The notes under the pieces: model-generated
Told to the model about the DNA's origin: nothing
Seen by the model: only the letters and a program-made list of their open reading frames with translations
Databases searched by the model: none
Translations under genes and position numbers: made by a program
In this document: one piece after another, positions 34,401 to 41,359 of the stretch
Position numbering within the stretch: position 1 is the stretch's first letter
How the letters are laid out: every line of letters starts with the position of its first letter
Assembly (NCBI GenBank): GCA_002633005.1
Contig: NMRA01000157.1
Span: forward strand, 468,988-528,987
DNA: 60,000 nucleotides
Source: Phoronis australis
Lineage: Eukaryota; Phoronida; Phoronidae
Direction of reading: 5' to 3'

Positions 34401-35882
34401 TCGGATTTCGAAGTATCCCAGTTATCCCTGCTGTAACGAAGATTGGTGGAGAATGTCTGAGAACTGACTTTGCAATCATTTATTGACCACACAATTAAAT
34501 AAGAACACAAACATGCAGGCAGCAAAATCTGCAATGAAAATAACAACCTCAATTCACTAAACAAACATAGCTGTTTGCAATGCAATGACAAAGCAGAATG
34601 GGGCCTTGCCCAAACTGAGGTTCAGACCTACGTATATTGAAAAACTTATAGCCTCAAACAGCAATTCATTACACAGAGGATAGCACCAAATAGTTAAAGC
34701 AGCCATATAGGCTTGTAGGAACTTATACTTACTACATGACAAGTTCTTTAACACAATATTTGCAGTACAATTTGATCTTGAAAAAGTTGACTTGCATCAT
34801 TTTGCTGTTATGACACAACCGCACTTCACCACTATACTCAAATGCAAAGGATTCATCGTTATCTGTTTTGCTTGGGGAACGCCGTGAGCTATGTTGCATA
34901 GTAAAACAAGATGAGGATTGCAAATAATGTCATTTATTATGACGTACAAACGCAATTCGTGACAAGGAGACGAGAATGAACTAACTAATCACATATCCAT
35001 CATTTTACCTAAAGAAAATACGATAAGAAACACCTACGGTAGATAGATGCCTTAAGATTTTGCTTTTCGTTGAATTGTTTTAGTAACTTTTAAGTAAGTT
35101 AACTTATTAAAACGTGGTAGATAATTGACGCTCGAGTCGTAATGCCAGACAAACTATCACAGTAGTGCTTTGACTGGACTAGGTGGAAAATCTGGCTTAG
35201 CTTTGATTTAGAAACCATTGTCATGGAAACTAAATTGGAGGTTTATATAATGATACATTCTAGCATAGAACTCTGGGCTAGAGTTCTATGGTTCTTATGA
35301 GAAGTATGCACATGTATTCTTATTGTATAAAGCACATTTTCAATATGTAATATTAAATATGATTTTTAAGTTTTAGATTTGAGCATCTTTTACAAATTCT
35401 GTTGTGTCTCAGAGGGCACAGCAGTCTGGGCAGAACTTGCGTCATCTGTTATTTTAGACATTTTTGTAAGCGCAATTCACCATGCATTTGGATAAGTCGT
35501 GAACGCATTAGTGCTGCAATGTGGCCATAGGTGATCAGTTGCCAAGGAAAAATGTGGATGCCACTGAAAAATCAAGGCAGATGAATTTTCACATCAGTTA
35601 ATTTTATTATACATATTTTTCATTACATGTTGCTCTTCAAAAAACAAATGTACCGACAAAGGCAAAATCAACTAAGCCACTTTTTTAATTTCAGGCTCAA
35701 CGTACTGTGGACAGTGTCAATCACCAATTGGTCCAATTAAAAAATACAAGGAGAGTCTTCGAGTGACTGGCTATTTGCTAGTGAAGAAGAACATCATGTA
35801 CAAGGATGGACTGTCATTTGGGCTGATAAAAAAGTGGGATACTGTGCCTTTTGAAGTACTGGAAGAGCGTGTGTTTGAATGA
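1169..35882 (+). CDS. RIG-I-like receptor with an N-terminal death effector domain (11 coding exons)
   Basis: Cytoplasmic RNA sensor of the RLR family (RIG-I, MDA5, LGP2). Coding exons: 1169-1460, 18540-18617, 19187-19312, 21454-21837, 23833-24102, 24746-25352, 27380-27519, 29756-29920, 30447-30736, 31568-31802, 35695-35882. They total 2,775 nt (924 residues), close to vertebrate RIG-I length, and every junction keeps frame. Layout: DED about 15-95; polar linker 98-266; helicase motif I at 291-298, DECH 397-400, TAS 433-435, motif V 695-704, motif VI 725-732; regulatory domain with CxxC pairs at 812/815 and 867/870. An acceptor at 1043-1044 shows the first coding exon starts in 5'UTR; an in-frame TGA at 1124 makes ATG 1169 (or 1178) the start. 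Vertebrate RLRs carry two CARDs, so the DED is the oddity. Exons 1-3 are less certain than the helicase exons because linker sequence is not conserved. Confidence 0.9.
2330..3060 (+). repeat. Interspersed repeat A, + copy
   Basis: Matches the reverse complement of 17040-17753. It includes a ~60-codon segment open in both copies (QRYQKISNNSKSRRPS...), a 'CTTCCGGTTTTT' stretch and CCGCCATCTT boxes at 2849-2858 and 2997-3006. Probably a dispersed element; family not recognised. Confidence 0.75.
3185..3320 (+). repeat. 41-bp tandem repeat (about 3 units)
   Basis: Units start near 3201, 3242 and 3283 with CAATAAAGTTTCCTGCAACT followed by a CTGCAAACACTTTTTC segment. The next 160 bp (to 3480) keep using TTGCWGCAA-like words, suggesting further decayed units. 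Confidence 0.75.
3490..4040 (-). pseudogene. SGNH/GDSL-hydrolase-like domain remnant
   Basis: On the minus strand a segment begins MSPNVIILGSSYICWLDNFV, resembling SGNH block I, where the usual GDS is GSS. About 130 codons later, in another frame, comes LDRVHFNHLGLHKHAFSMR, resembling block V with the catalytic Asp and His (DxVHxN). Frame breaks between the blocks make it non-functional as read. Such domains occur in invertebrate genes and in mobile-element proteins; which applies here is unknown. Confidence 0.45.
4471..7247 (+). mobile_element. MITE B (~390 bp before a nested insertion), + copy
   Basis: Left end GTTAAAGGAGCATGCCACCC and right end GGGCGGCATTCTCCTTTAAC are inverted repeats of each other with one mismatch. 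The body 4500-4831 matches the reverse complement of 15462-15790. The element is split by the transposon at 4832-7216; removing that restores continuity with the other copy. Confidence 0.75.
4832..7216 (+). mobile_element. Non-autonomous DNA transposon, 2,385 bp, TA target duplication
   Basis: Terminal inverted repeats begin CCGTAATCGTTCGGGTTAA at both ends, and TA dinucleotides flank them (4830-4831, 7217-7218). The MITE copy at 15436-15790 preserves the unoccupied site (TA at 15462-15463), confirming insertion into TA. Subterminal GTTAA(C/G)CGCCCA words recur at both ends in the same orientation. No transposase was recognised inside, so it is probably mobilised in trans by a Tc1/mariner-like or other TA-specific enzyme. 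Confidence 0.85.
8617..9060. repeat. GGTAAC/GTTACC-rich repeat, left block
   Basis: More than ten AGGTAA(C/G) or (C/G)TTACCT words in both orientations, including two copies of a TAGGTAYGTTTCAATTATTT segment near 8756 and 9006. The outer end CCAGACCCTACGTGGGTAAC resembles the inverted outer end of the block at 14880-15112. Possibly subterminal repeats of a decayed DNA element. Confidence 0.5.
9258..9372. repeat. 115-bp near-perfect hairpin (MITE-like)
   Basis: Arms of about 45 bp (TTATCCCCCGTTATCTAGAG... with its complement ...CTCTAGATAACGGGGATAA) flank a short loop, with one or two indels. A foldback element is the simplest reading. Confidence 0.75.
9939..10010 (+). repeat. tRNA-derived SINE head (A and B boxes)
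   Basis: TGGTGTAGTGG (9946-9956) matches the RNA polymerase III A box and GGTTCGACTCC (9989-9999) matches the B box, 43 bp apart as in tRNA genes. T-arm and acceptor pairing are poor, so this is a SINE or decayed tRNA rather than a working tRNA. Confidence 0.6.
11921..12690. mobile_element. MITE, 770 bp, with inverted GGATTGTTCTAAA ends
   Basis: A 13-bp perfect terminal inverted repeat (GGATTGTTCTAAA) is followed on both sides by related CCCCTCAACCCCC-type tracts. A possible 3-bp TCT duplication flanks it (11918-11920, 12691-12693). No protein recognised. Confidence 0.65.
13168..13554. other. Unassigned open stretch in intron 1
   Basis: About 128 open + strand codons; the minus strand also has partial open stretches. 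No motif was recognised. It may be the remnant of an element bounded by the GGTAAC-rich blocks, but no transposase signature is visible. Confidence 0.25.
14880..15112. repeat. GGTAAC/GTTACC-rich repeat, right block
   Basis: Dense TAGGTAAC/GTTACCTA words. The outer end, read on the minus strand, starts CCAGACCTAACATAGGTT and resembles the outer end of the 8617 block. The relation between blocks is inference. Confidence 0.5.
15436..15790 (-). mobile_element. MITE B, - copy (empty-site reference)
   Basis: Starts GTTAAAGGAGAATTACACCC and matches the reverse complement of 4500-4831 joined to 7219-7247. It lacks the 2.4-kb transposon. Homology stops near 15780, and the sequence continues differently to about 16020. 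Confidence 0.75.
16225..16450. repeat. AACTTAAGTTTTC cryptic tandem repeat
   Basis: The palindrome AACTTAAGTT and variants (AAGTTTTCAAAA, AACTTAAGTTTTTG) recur about a dozen times with irregular spacing, AT-rich throughout. No gene content. Confidence 0.8.
16676..17753 (-). repeat. Interspersed repeat A, - copy with internal tandem duplication
   Basis: 17040-17753 is the reverse complement of 2330-3060. In addition, 16676-16930 and 17209-17463 are direct copies of a ~255-bp segment (CTTCCGGTTAAAGATGGC... to ...GAAGAGAAAAAGAAGT). AAGATGGCGG boxes lie at 16851-16860, 17218-17227 and 17384-17393. Confidence 0.75.
17760..18110 (+). repeat. Tandem pair (~175 bp) ending in TCA-rich microsatellite
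   Basis: CAAGACTGTAGCCTATTTCT begins both units (near 17764 and 17940). Each ends with a degenerate (TCATCN)n tract. The open Ser-rich frames here are microsatellite artefacts. Confidence 0.7.
18540..18617 (+). CDS. RLR exon 2 (linker)
   Basis: A 78-nt phase 1-1 exon between acceptor TTTTTTCAG (ending 18539) and donor G|GTGAGT. It encodes residues 98-123, a polar, charged segment starting DEAELHAKDLNEQ. No domain is recognised. It is assigned by frame-consistent splice signals only and could be skipped without a frameshift. Confidence 0.6.
19187..19312 (+). CDS. RLR exon 3 (linker)
   Basis: A 126-nt phase 1-1 exon between acceptor TTTGTTTTAG (ending 19186) and donor G|GTTAGT. It encodes residues 124-165, serine- and asparagine-rich with no recognised domain. 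It is symmetric, so inclusion or skipping keeps the frame. Confidence 0.6.
19440..21050 (+). repeat. Diverged intron-3 repeat with ATATCTCAAGAAGGGA core
   Basis: The core recurs near 19450, 19603, 20191, 20319 and (weaker) 20881, often followed by a TTTTGTA(C/T)CA stretch and 'GT(C/A)AATTTT'. It looks like old tandem or clustered copies of one element inside intron 3 (19313-21453). No gene recognised. Confidence 0.5.
21454..21837 (+). CDS. RLR exon 4: linker end and start of helicase domain 1
   Basis: A 384-nt phase 1-1 exon. The first ~100 codons are acidic, Ser/Thr-rich linker. The last part begins the helicase: LYHYQEELAKAAMEG (RLR-type Q-motif region) and IICAPTG, the first half of the Walker A motif. 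The donor splits the glycine codon of APTG|SGKT. Confidence 0.92.
21960..23170 (+). repeat. Composite CTAGTGG-core repeat, copy 2 (intron 4)
   Basis: Starts with TCTGGGCGTCCGGTGTCCGC, similar to the start of the copy at 38077. It then repeats the CTAGTGGC / TTTTTTGCATCTGC / CTGAATCTCT pattern about six times. A CTCF-like core (one mismatch) lies at 22080-22093. Confidence 0.65.
23176..23481 (-). pseudogene. Penelope-like reverse transcriptase fragment
   Basis: The minus strand reads LNGKLFLQKDVSMGFPLGPM, resembling the Penelope-family segment around 'FNG...Q.DGVAMGSPLGP'. The glycine between D and V is missing and the rest is not recognisable, so it is a short, decayed piece in RLR intron 4. 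Confidence 0.45.
23833..24102 (+). CDS. RLR exon 5: Walker A completion, motifs Ia-Ic
   Basis: A 270-nt phase 1-1 exon after acceptor TCTAG. It opens with GSGKTLTAAHICRL, completing Walker A, then FIVPIRTLVEQQ (motif Ia region) and LLFLTAQILVNALKEG, matching the RLR 'TPQILVN' segment upstream of the DECH box. Donor G|GTAAGT. Confidence 0.93.
24746..25352 (+). CDS. RLR exon 6: DECH box, motif III and helical insertion start
   Basis: The largest exon (607 nt, phase 1 to 2). It encodes FSILVMDECHHTTLEHPF (Walker B/DECH), LPQIVGLTASLGVG (motif III with the TAS triad), then LCANLDCTLISHVKLNLQEL, typical of RLRs, and the start of the Hel2i helical insertion. Donor TG|GTATGT splits a Trp codon that exon 7 completes. 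Confidence 0.95.
25779..27163 (+). mobile_element. Non-autonomous DNA transposon, 1,385 bp, perfect 25-bp TIR
   Basis: The ends CCGTATTCGCCGTAATAACC... are perfect inverted repeats over 25 bp, flanked by TA on both sides. Subterminal TAAGCGCCC words occur at both ends in the same orientation, as in the element at 4832. It lies in RLR intron 6. No transposase was recognised; the perfect TIR suggests a fairly recent insertion. Confidence 0.85.
27380..27519 (+). CDS. RLR exon 7: helical insertion end / pincer lead-in
   Basis: A 140-nt phase 2-1 exon after acceptor ATGTTTCAG. It encodes LCQVFKEKQSDLEAIA and LTELHSLLEKLLG, matching the RLR segment between Hel2i and helicase domain 2. The first base completes the Trp codon of exon 6, which independently supports the junction. 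Confidence 0.88.
27520..29755 (+). other. RLR intron 7
   Basis: Contains a decayed composite CTAGTGG-type repeat (about 28380-28960; TACCCCCTAATGGCAAA near 28748). Otherwise no gene, RNA or clear element is seen. Confidence 0.6.
29756..29920 (+). CDS. RLR exon 8: helicase domain 2, motif IV region
   Basis: A 165-nt phase 1-1 exon. It encodes GLLLTRRRVGVEYLHDFL (motif IV counterpart of the RLR 'FTKTR' segment), CMTGQAKAEGMTDARQNEII and RRFRSKG, aligning with MDA5-type sequence before motif V. Confidence 0.9.
30447..30736 (+). CDS. RLR exon 9: helicase motifs V and VI
   Basis: A 290-nt exon, phase 1 to 0. It contains NLLIATDVAQEGLDIPRCN (motif V), VVRYNFVSSEIGSVQSKGRA (motif VI, usually QxxGRxR), then a long charged helix typical of the RLR pincer. 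Acceptor GGCTCTACAG, donor CAG|GTACAG. Confidence 0.95.
31568..31802 (+). CDS. RLR exon 10: regulatory domain, first Cys pair
   Basis: A 235-nt phase 0-1 exon after acceptor TTGTTTTCAG. It contains IEIVCRKCKAFLCFVSGIR, the first CxxC zinc ligands of the RIG-I C-terminal regulatory domain; CRKCKA matches RIG-I closely. The donor G|GTGAGT lies just before a (GTATAAAGCA)n tract. Confidence 0.93.
31803..31895 (+). repeat. (GTATAAAGCA)n microsatellite
   Basis: About nine 10-bp units, GTATAAAGCA or GTATAAAGCT, starting a few bases inside RLR intron 10, directly after the exon 10 donor. Confidence 0.9.
32555..34430 (+). repeat. Diverged relative of the 4832 transposon in RLR intron 10
   Basis: 34085-34400 resembles 5075-5405 (shared GGTGGTTTAGCAAT, CATTTTCTTCC, TTTGCAAA, TGAGTTTCCG, TAGATAAAAC). 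Near 32560-32610 there is a GCGCCC-like stretch (AAGCACCCGCACTGGG, AAAGCCCACCCCTGACTTTT) like the subterminal words. The termini are too decayed to place. The remaining part of 31896-35450 shows nothing recognisable. Confidence 0.5.
35695..35882 (+). CDS. RLR exon 11a: regulatory domain, second Cys pair, stop
   Basis: A 188-nt terminal exon after acceptor TTTTTTAATTTCAG. It encodes YCGQCQSPIG (second CxxC), LLVKKNIMYKDG and IKKWDTVPFEVLEE, matching the end of the RLR regulatory domain, and stops with TGA at 35880-35882. The final codons lie in the first unit of a 71-bp tandem repeat. A near-identical second copy follows at 36617. Confidence 0.92.
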
Positions 35883-36080
35883 CATTACAGCAGCATTCAT
35901 CAGTTCATGTGTTTTCAGGCTATGAATTATGTAGACACTGTGTGTTTGAATGACATTACAGCAGCATTCATCAGTTCATGTGTTTTCAGGCTATGAATTA
36001 TGTAGACACTGTGTGTTTGACTGACATTACAGCAGCATTCATCAGTTCATGTGTTTTCAGGCTATGAATTATGTAGACAC
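35871..36080 (+). repeat. 71-bp tandem array, first (3 units)
   Basis: Units begin with GTGTGTTTGAATGACATTAC and end ATGAATTATGTAGACACT. The first unit contains the RLR stop codon. The array ends at the ambiguous base 36081. Confidence 0.85.
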
Positions 36081-36616
36081 NTCCCCTCCCCGTGAAATGA
36101 ATTTTTCTAAGCGTTTGTTTGAGCCAATACAGTATACAGCTTTCCACCAAGGCTAGGTGATGCAAGACATTATTATTTGTTCTTTGTTGCATTATAGTAA
36201 CTGGTCTTGGCTAATTATCATTTTATGGCCTGGTCATCCATTCAGCCCAAAGTAGTTCCAGAGGTGGCTTATCAGCCAATTATTCACGCATGCTGACTCA
36301 CAATAGAAGCCTGATGAGAGTGAAGGTGGATAAATGCGGTGTTCCTACAGTTTCTTGTTTTAGTGGATGTGTTCACGACATGTTTTTGTAAGCGCGATGC
36401 ACCATGCATTTGGATAAGTCGTGAACGCATTAGTGCTGCAATGTGGCCATAGATGATCAGTTGCCAAGGAAAAATGTGGATGCCACTGAAAAATCGAGGC
36501 AGATGAATTTTCACATCAGTTAATTTCATTATACATATTTTTCATTACATGTTGCTCTTCAAAAAACAAATGTACCGACAAAGGCAAAATCAACGAAGCC
36601 ACTTTTTTAATTTCAG

Positions 36617-36804
36617 GCTCAACGTACTGTGGACAGTGTCAATCACCAATTGGTCCAATTAAAAAATACAAGGAGAGTCTTCGAGTGACTGGCTATTTGC
36701 TAGTGAAGAAGAACATCATGTACAAGGATGGACCGTCATTTGGGCTGATAAAAAAGTGGGATACTGTGCCTTTTGAAGTACTGGAAGAACGTGTGTTTGA
36801 ATGA
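36617..36804 (+). CDS. RLR exon 11b: duplicated last exon
   Basis: Same length (188 nt), same acceptor, phase and stop as exon 11a, 922 bp downstream. Differences seen include CTG to CCG (L902P in the deduced protein) and silent GAG to GAA. It could act as an alternative terminal exon, or be an assembly artefact (false haplotype duplication), because the single N at 36081 lies between the copies. Confidence 0.7.
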
Positions 36805-37000
36805 CATTACAGCAGCATTCATCAGTTCATGTGTTTTCAGGCTATGAATTATGTAGACACTGTGTTTGAATGACATTACAGCAGCATTCATCAGTTCATG
36901 TGTTTTCAGGCTATGAATTATGTAGACACTGTGTGTTTGAATGACATTACAGCAGCATTCGTCAGTTCATGTTTTTTCAGGCTATGAATTATGTAGACAC
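36793..37000 (+). repeat. 71-bp tandem array, second (3 units)
   Basis: Same unit as the array at 35871; one spacing is 69 bp. It follows the stop of exon 11b. The flank 37001-37760 shows no gene or element. Confidence 0.85.
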
Positions 37001-37759
37001 TTAAGCTGTTATAGCTAAAAATGAAAAAGATCAGCACCTGATGAAATATGTAAAAGGACATTTATAATTTATCGGTTTTACTGGCGAAAAAAACTCACAT
37101 TTTTTGGAATGTTTTTGGGATACAATTTTTCAAGTTAACTTTGACAAGGACTATTAAACAAAAAAAAATGCCTGACTTTGTTTTCTGTGATTCCATTACA
37201 AATTACTGTTGATGCTGTTCCTCAACGTTTGATGTTTTCATCCAGTTTCAACATGCACATTGAAACAGAAAACATTTCTATATCAACCCTCAAGTCAACA
37301 GCTGTCAAGCTAGGGTTTGTAGCCATAATGGTAAACTTAGGATGAAACTTCTTCCTGTCCCTGTTACTCTGTTGACTGATTGGAATTGTTTGATTTCCTG
37401 TGCTGCTTGGTGGCCTCTTTAAGTTTTCTTTATTCTAGTTTGAAGATACAGATTATTTACTTGCCAAATTGTTGTTTTGTGGGGCTTAAATATCAACTTT
37501 TTTCAACGCATTAATACTGGGGTGGAGGTCACAGTAATGACACAGCCAAGGTGCATTTCGAAGGCGGGAGAACCTTGTGAAAACGCGAGACTCCACAAGA
37601 TATTGCCATGCATTACAAGCAAATCACATGATCACACCAGATTTTGGGTCTACGTAATTCAGCCCAAACTAATGAGTCGGTGTTGGAATGTGAAATGTAC
37701 AGTGTGGTACAGTTTGAAATGCATTTTGATACTTGGCAATTCTGCTGGCATTTATTTAT

Positions 37760-38076
37760 GAATTATTTGACTACTTAGGAAGTGGGTATGCCACCTCTTT
37801 CATGCTTTTTGTCAGCAGTCAGTAAGGTTTTTGTATACATTGACTGTAATTATTTGACTACTTATGAAGTGGGTAGGTCGCTAATTCCATGATTTTTGTC
37901 AACAGATGGGCTTTTATATTAATTGTCTGTAGTTGTTTGACTACTTATGAAGTGGCTATACCACTAATGTCATGGTTTTGTCATCAGTTTGGCTTTAGAA
38001 TTAATTTTTGGTAATTATTTGACTATTTAGAATGTGGGTATACCACTTCTTTCATGCTTTTTGTCAGCTGTTGGGT
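37760..38076 (+). repeat. About 84-bp tandem repeat (4 units)
   Basis: TTTGACTACTTA(T/G)GAAGTGG starts near 37766, 37853, 37936 and 38018 (periods 87, 83, 82). Each has a CATG(C/A)TTTTTGTCA segment. A further unit lies beyond the composite repeat near 39490-39570, so this array seems part of a larger composite. Confidence 0.75.
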
Positions 38077-39470
38077 TTTATGCGCTCACATATTTATATG
38101 TGGGTGCATGTTGCCGTCGTCTCTGTCTGGGCCGGAGCTGTATCTCCGAAAACCCCTCACAGGATCTTGATGAGATTTGGCAGAAATTATGATGAAAATT
38201 GGAGTTAATGTTTCTACTGTGAAGAGGATGACTGATGATGATTTTCAGACCAATCGGATTACAGTGGTGCCTCCTCGTGGCAGTGTTTTACATCTACGGC
38301 TTAGGTCCCAAACCCTCTGCAGTATCTTTATATTAAATTTGGCAAGTGTATTTATATGAAGTTGACAATGGACAGCGATGACATTTTGATGTAACCGACA
38401 ACCACTGTGCCACCTAGTGGCAATTGTTTTCATTGTCCTCTGTATCACTGAAACTTGTTTGCAGATTTTTATGAAAGTTAACAAATGTAAGATGACGCCG
38501 CCTTAATTTTCAGGCAGATTTGACGTATTTTGTGCTCCTCTGTAGCCACTTTGACATTGTTTGGGTATGTTTTTGACGACATCCTCTCCAAAGGATCATA
38601 ACTAAAATTTGGGGATGTGTTCTGATTGTGAAGACCAAGGCTGACGTTTATTTTCGAAAATGTTCAACTACTCTGTCCCCCCTAGGGACAGTTTCATTTT
38701 TGTTGCACGCCCACAGCTGTATCTCGTTATACTCTTTGCAAGATCTTCATTTTAGCAGAAGTGTTCCTATGGAGATGACAACTAATGACGGCCAGTTTCA
38801 GACCAATCCAACTACAGCTGTGCTCCCTATTCCCTCAGTGGCAATTTCATTTTTTATTTTTGCCTCTTTAACTTCAGAGTTTGTTGATGCCTTTCTTTTG
38901 AAATTGAGCAAACAAATTTCCATCATGCGGACGACAGCATCTTTCCTCTTTGTGATGGGTTGGGCGTATTCTGCACCAAGTAGTGGCCATTTTAATTATT
39001 TTTTACTCAGTTTTTTGTCTTCTGCTTCTGCATCTGCCAAACCATGCACAGCATCGTTATGAAAATTGACAGATGTGTTTGCTATTGACCAGCATGACCT
39101 ACATAGATTTTCAAACTGGTCCAACTACTGTGGTGCCCGCTAGTGACATTTTTGCATCAAATGCTGTATCTCCTAAACACCAAGATGTTTTTTAAATTAG
39201 TGCAGTTGTATTCCTGTTAACTTGACACCGATGGATTTGACTACTGCTGTGGTTCCTAATGGCAGTTTGTTTTTTACGTTTGCCTTCGTATCTTTGGAGT
39301 TCTGTGATGGAGTTTCTTAAAATTCGACAAGTAATTTTGATACAACTACACCTCCCCATTTTTGAATGGGTTCAAGGTATTCTGAGCCATCTAATTGCCA
39401 TTTTTATGATACAAATAAATACCCCATTCGTGGGCGCATTTCCCTGCTCTGCGTTGTTCTTGTTACATAG
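38077..39470 (+). repeat. Composite CTAGTGG-core repeat, copy 3 (most complete)
   Basis: Starts with TTATATGTGGGTGCATGTTG and a GTCTGGGCCGGAGCTGTATC segment, then about seven degenerate units. Ends ATTCGTGGGCGCATTTCCCT...TTCTTGTTA like copy 1. 38407-38420 matches the CTCF core consensus exactly. Open frames within are not considered genes. Confidence 0.7.
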
Positions 39471-39599
39471 GTCGACTGTAACTATGACCATTTATGAAGT
39501 GTGTACACTTCTTTCATGCTTTTTGTCAACATTTGAGTTTTTGTACACTTTGACTGTAATTGTTTTACAATTGGAAAATTGATGCTCACTAGGTGGCAC

Positions 39600-40500
39600 T
39601 AATGAAGAAAGACATCTGAATAGATTGGGAACAGAACATAGTTCATCATTACCAGGGTATTCTTCTGATAAGAGGTCCAAATTATTAGTACCTGAATGCA
39701 TGCATTGCTATGGATAAAACCATTGTTAAACTAGCACCCACTGAATGGATTCTGAGCTTCCCATGGAATTTTATATTATTCACATTTTTAGAATACCGGT
39801 ATTGTTAATATTCCTTATATTTATGGCTGATTTTAGTGTTCATAACCTTCTGTGTGTGTAATTATTGGAGTGAAGCCTGTTGACTGACAGTGCAATATTG
39901 TAAAAATTGAATGTATGCATTCAGATGTAGTTGAGATGCATTTTTATTTTGTGAATCGATGTGAATTTTCAGTCCAGTCAATGAAAGTTTTAGTAAGTGT
40001 TTTTATGCACTCAATTGTATGTATCAAATGGGTATACCGAGGCCATTGTAAGTAAAACGTTTATTATACTAATCGAAGTAAATATGAAACGCTCAATAAT
40101 GTCATAATTGTGGTTCTTGTACTAGGTTGTTTTAGCCTGTCAATAGCTCATCTAGATTTCTTAAATGTTAGAAACCAACGATGCGTTGTAACCCTCATCA
40201 ATCAAGTTTCGACTAAGTCATTGATCAAATCTGCTAGCTTTAATGTCTTGGAACAGGTTGTTTAACAATGCCAGGGGAGGCAAACCACATCAAATTAAAT
40301 GACACATATTTTGCAACAGCATTTAAGAAAGTCTTTAGCTAAATAATTCTTTAAAAGGGGGCGCTACGGGTTTTGGGTATTACCTTACCTTAGAATGTGA
40401 ATGCCTGATTACCTCAGTTGTTGGGTATCTGTGGAATAATTTAATGGCAGATAGGATGCAAGTGATTTAAGAACTCTTCTCCACAATGCTTTTAGAACTA
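39600..40500. other. Intergenic stretch without recognised features
   Basis: AT-rich sequence between two composite repeats; no gene, RNA or element recognised. Confidence 0.6.
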
Positions 40501-40529
40501 AATTTTGTGTGATTTTCATGAAAAAAGTC

Positions 40530-41310
40530 GATAAGTAGTATGGTTTGTTTGATGGAGGGGCAGATGCCAAAACAGGCACTAAATGGCGTAAAATACGTCA
40601 AATCTATCAGAAAACAAGGAACATGTCATAGTTTCTTTAATAAATAACTATTAAATTTCATAAAAATTCATCAAGGAACTTCTCAGTGAGAAGCGGACAA
40701 AAACGGTAAAAAATGATAGTGCCAGTTGGGACACATTGTTCGTCAGATCCGTCTGAAAGCAGTCTCTTGTCAACTTCATATATACACTTGCAAAATTTAA
40801 TAAAGATTCTTCAATTGGGATTAGGAGATACAGCCATGGGTTCAAAAAATCCCACTAGGAGGCGGCACAGTAGTAGAAGTCATCGGAAAATCATCGTCAA
40901 CCGTCCACTTCACGCTAAGAACATAATGCTAATTTCCACAATCAACCTTAGAGTGGTTTGGTTGATAGAGGCGCAGATGCCAAAAAACAGAATAGGAAAC
41001 GGTAAAAATGGCCACTGGGTGGTGCAAAATAACTCGAATCGATCCGAAAACGGGAGGATAGTGTCGTCTCACTTATTGATGCCTTTGCACCAAATTTCAT
41101 GAAAATCCGTTGATACAGAGTTACTAGTAAGGAACTAAACTGTCATTAGGGGACACACCGGCAGTCACATCTGTCATGATATTTGTCATCATCAGTCATC
41201 AGCTTCATAGGAACATATCTGCCAAATCTCATCAAGATCCTGAAACGGTTTCAGGAGATACTACTCTGGACGCTCAGACAGATGACAGCAATATTTATAT
41301 GTGGACGTGT
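40530..41310 (-). repeat. Composite CTAGTGG-core repeat, inverted copy
   Basis: The minus strand reproduces the start of copy 3 (GTCTGAGCGTCCAGAGTAGT, then GATCTTGATGAGATTTGGCA) and several later units. The LINE remnant begins next to its outer end. Confidence 0.7.
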
Positions 41311-41359
41311 AAATCAGGAATCCATTTACAGAAGCCACGTAAACAGTGAAATATATGGA

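Larger units (their letters stand above)
35460..37000 (+). repeat. Tandem segmental duplication carrying the last RLR exon
   Basis: 35460-36080 and 36382-37000 match at an offset of 922 bp with roughly 1-2% differences. Each copy carries the exon 11 acceptor, exon and a downstream 71-bp array. The non-matching stretch 36082-36381 starts right after the N at 36081. Confidence 0.8.

Noticed and set aside
38628-39582. Two open frames of 107-144 codons
   Set aside because: Both fall inside the composite CTAGTGG repeat and show no protein family features.
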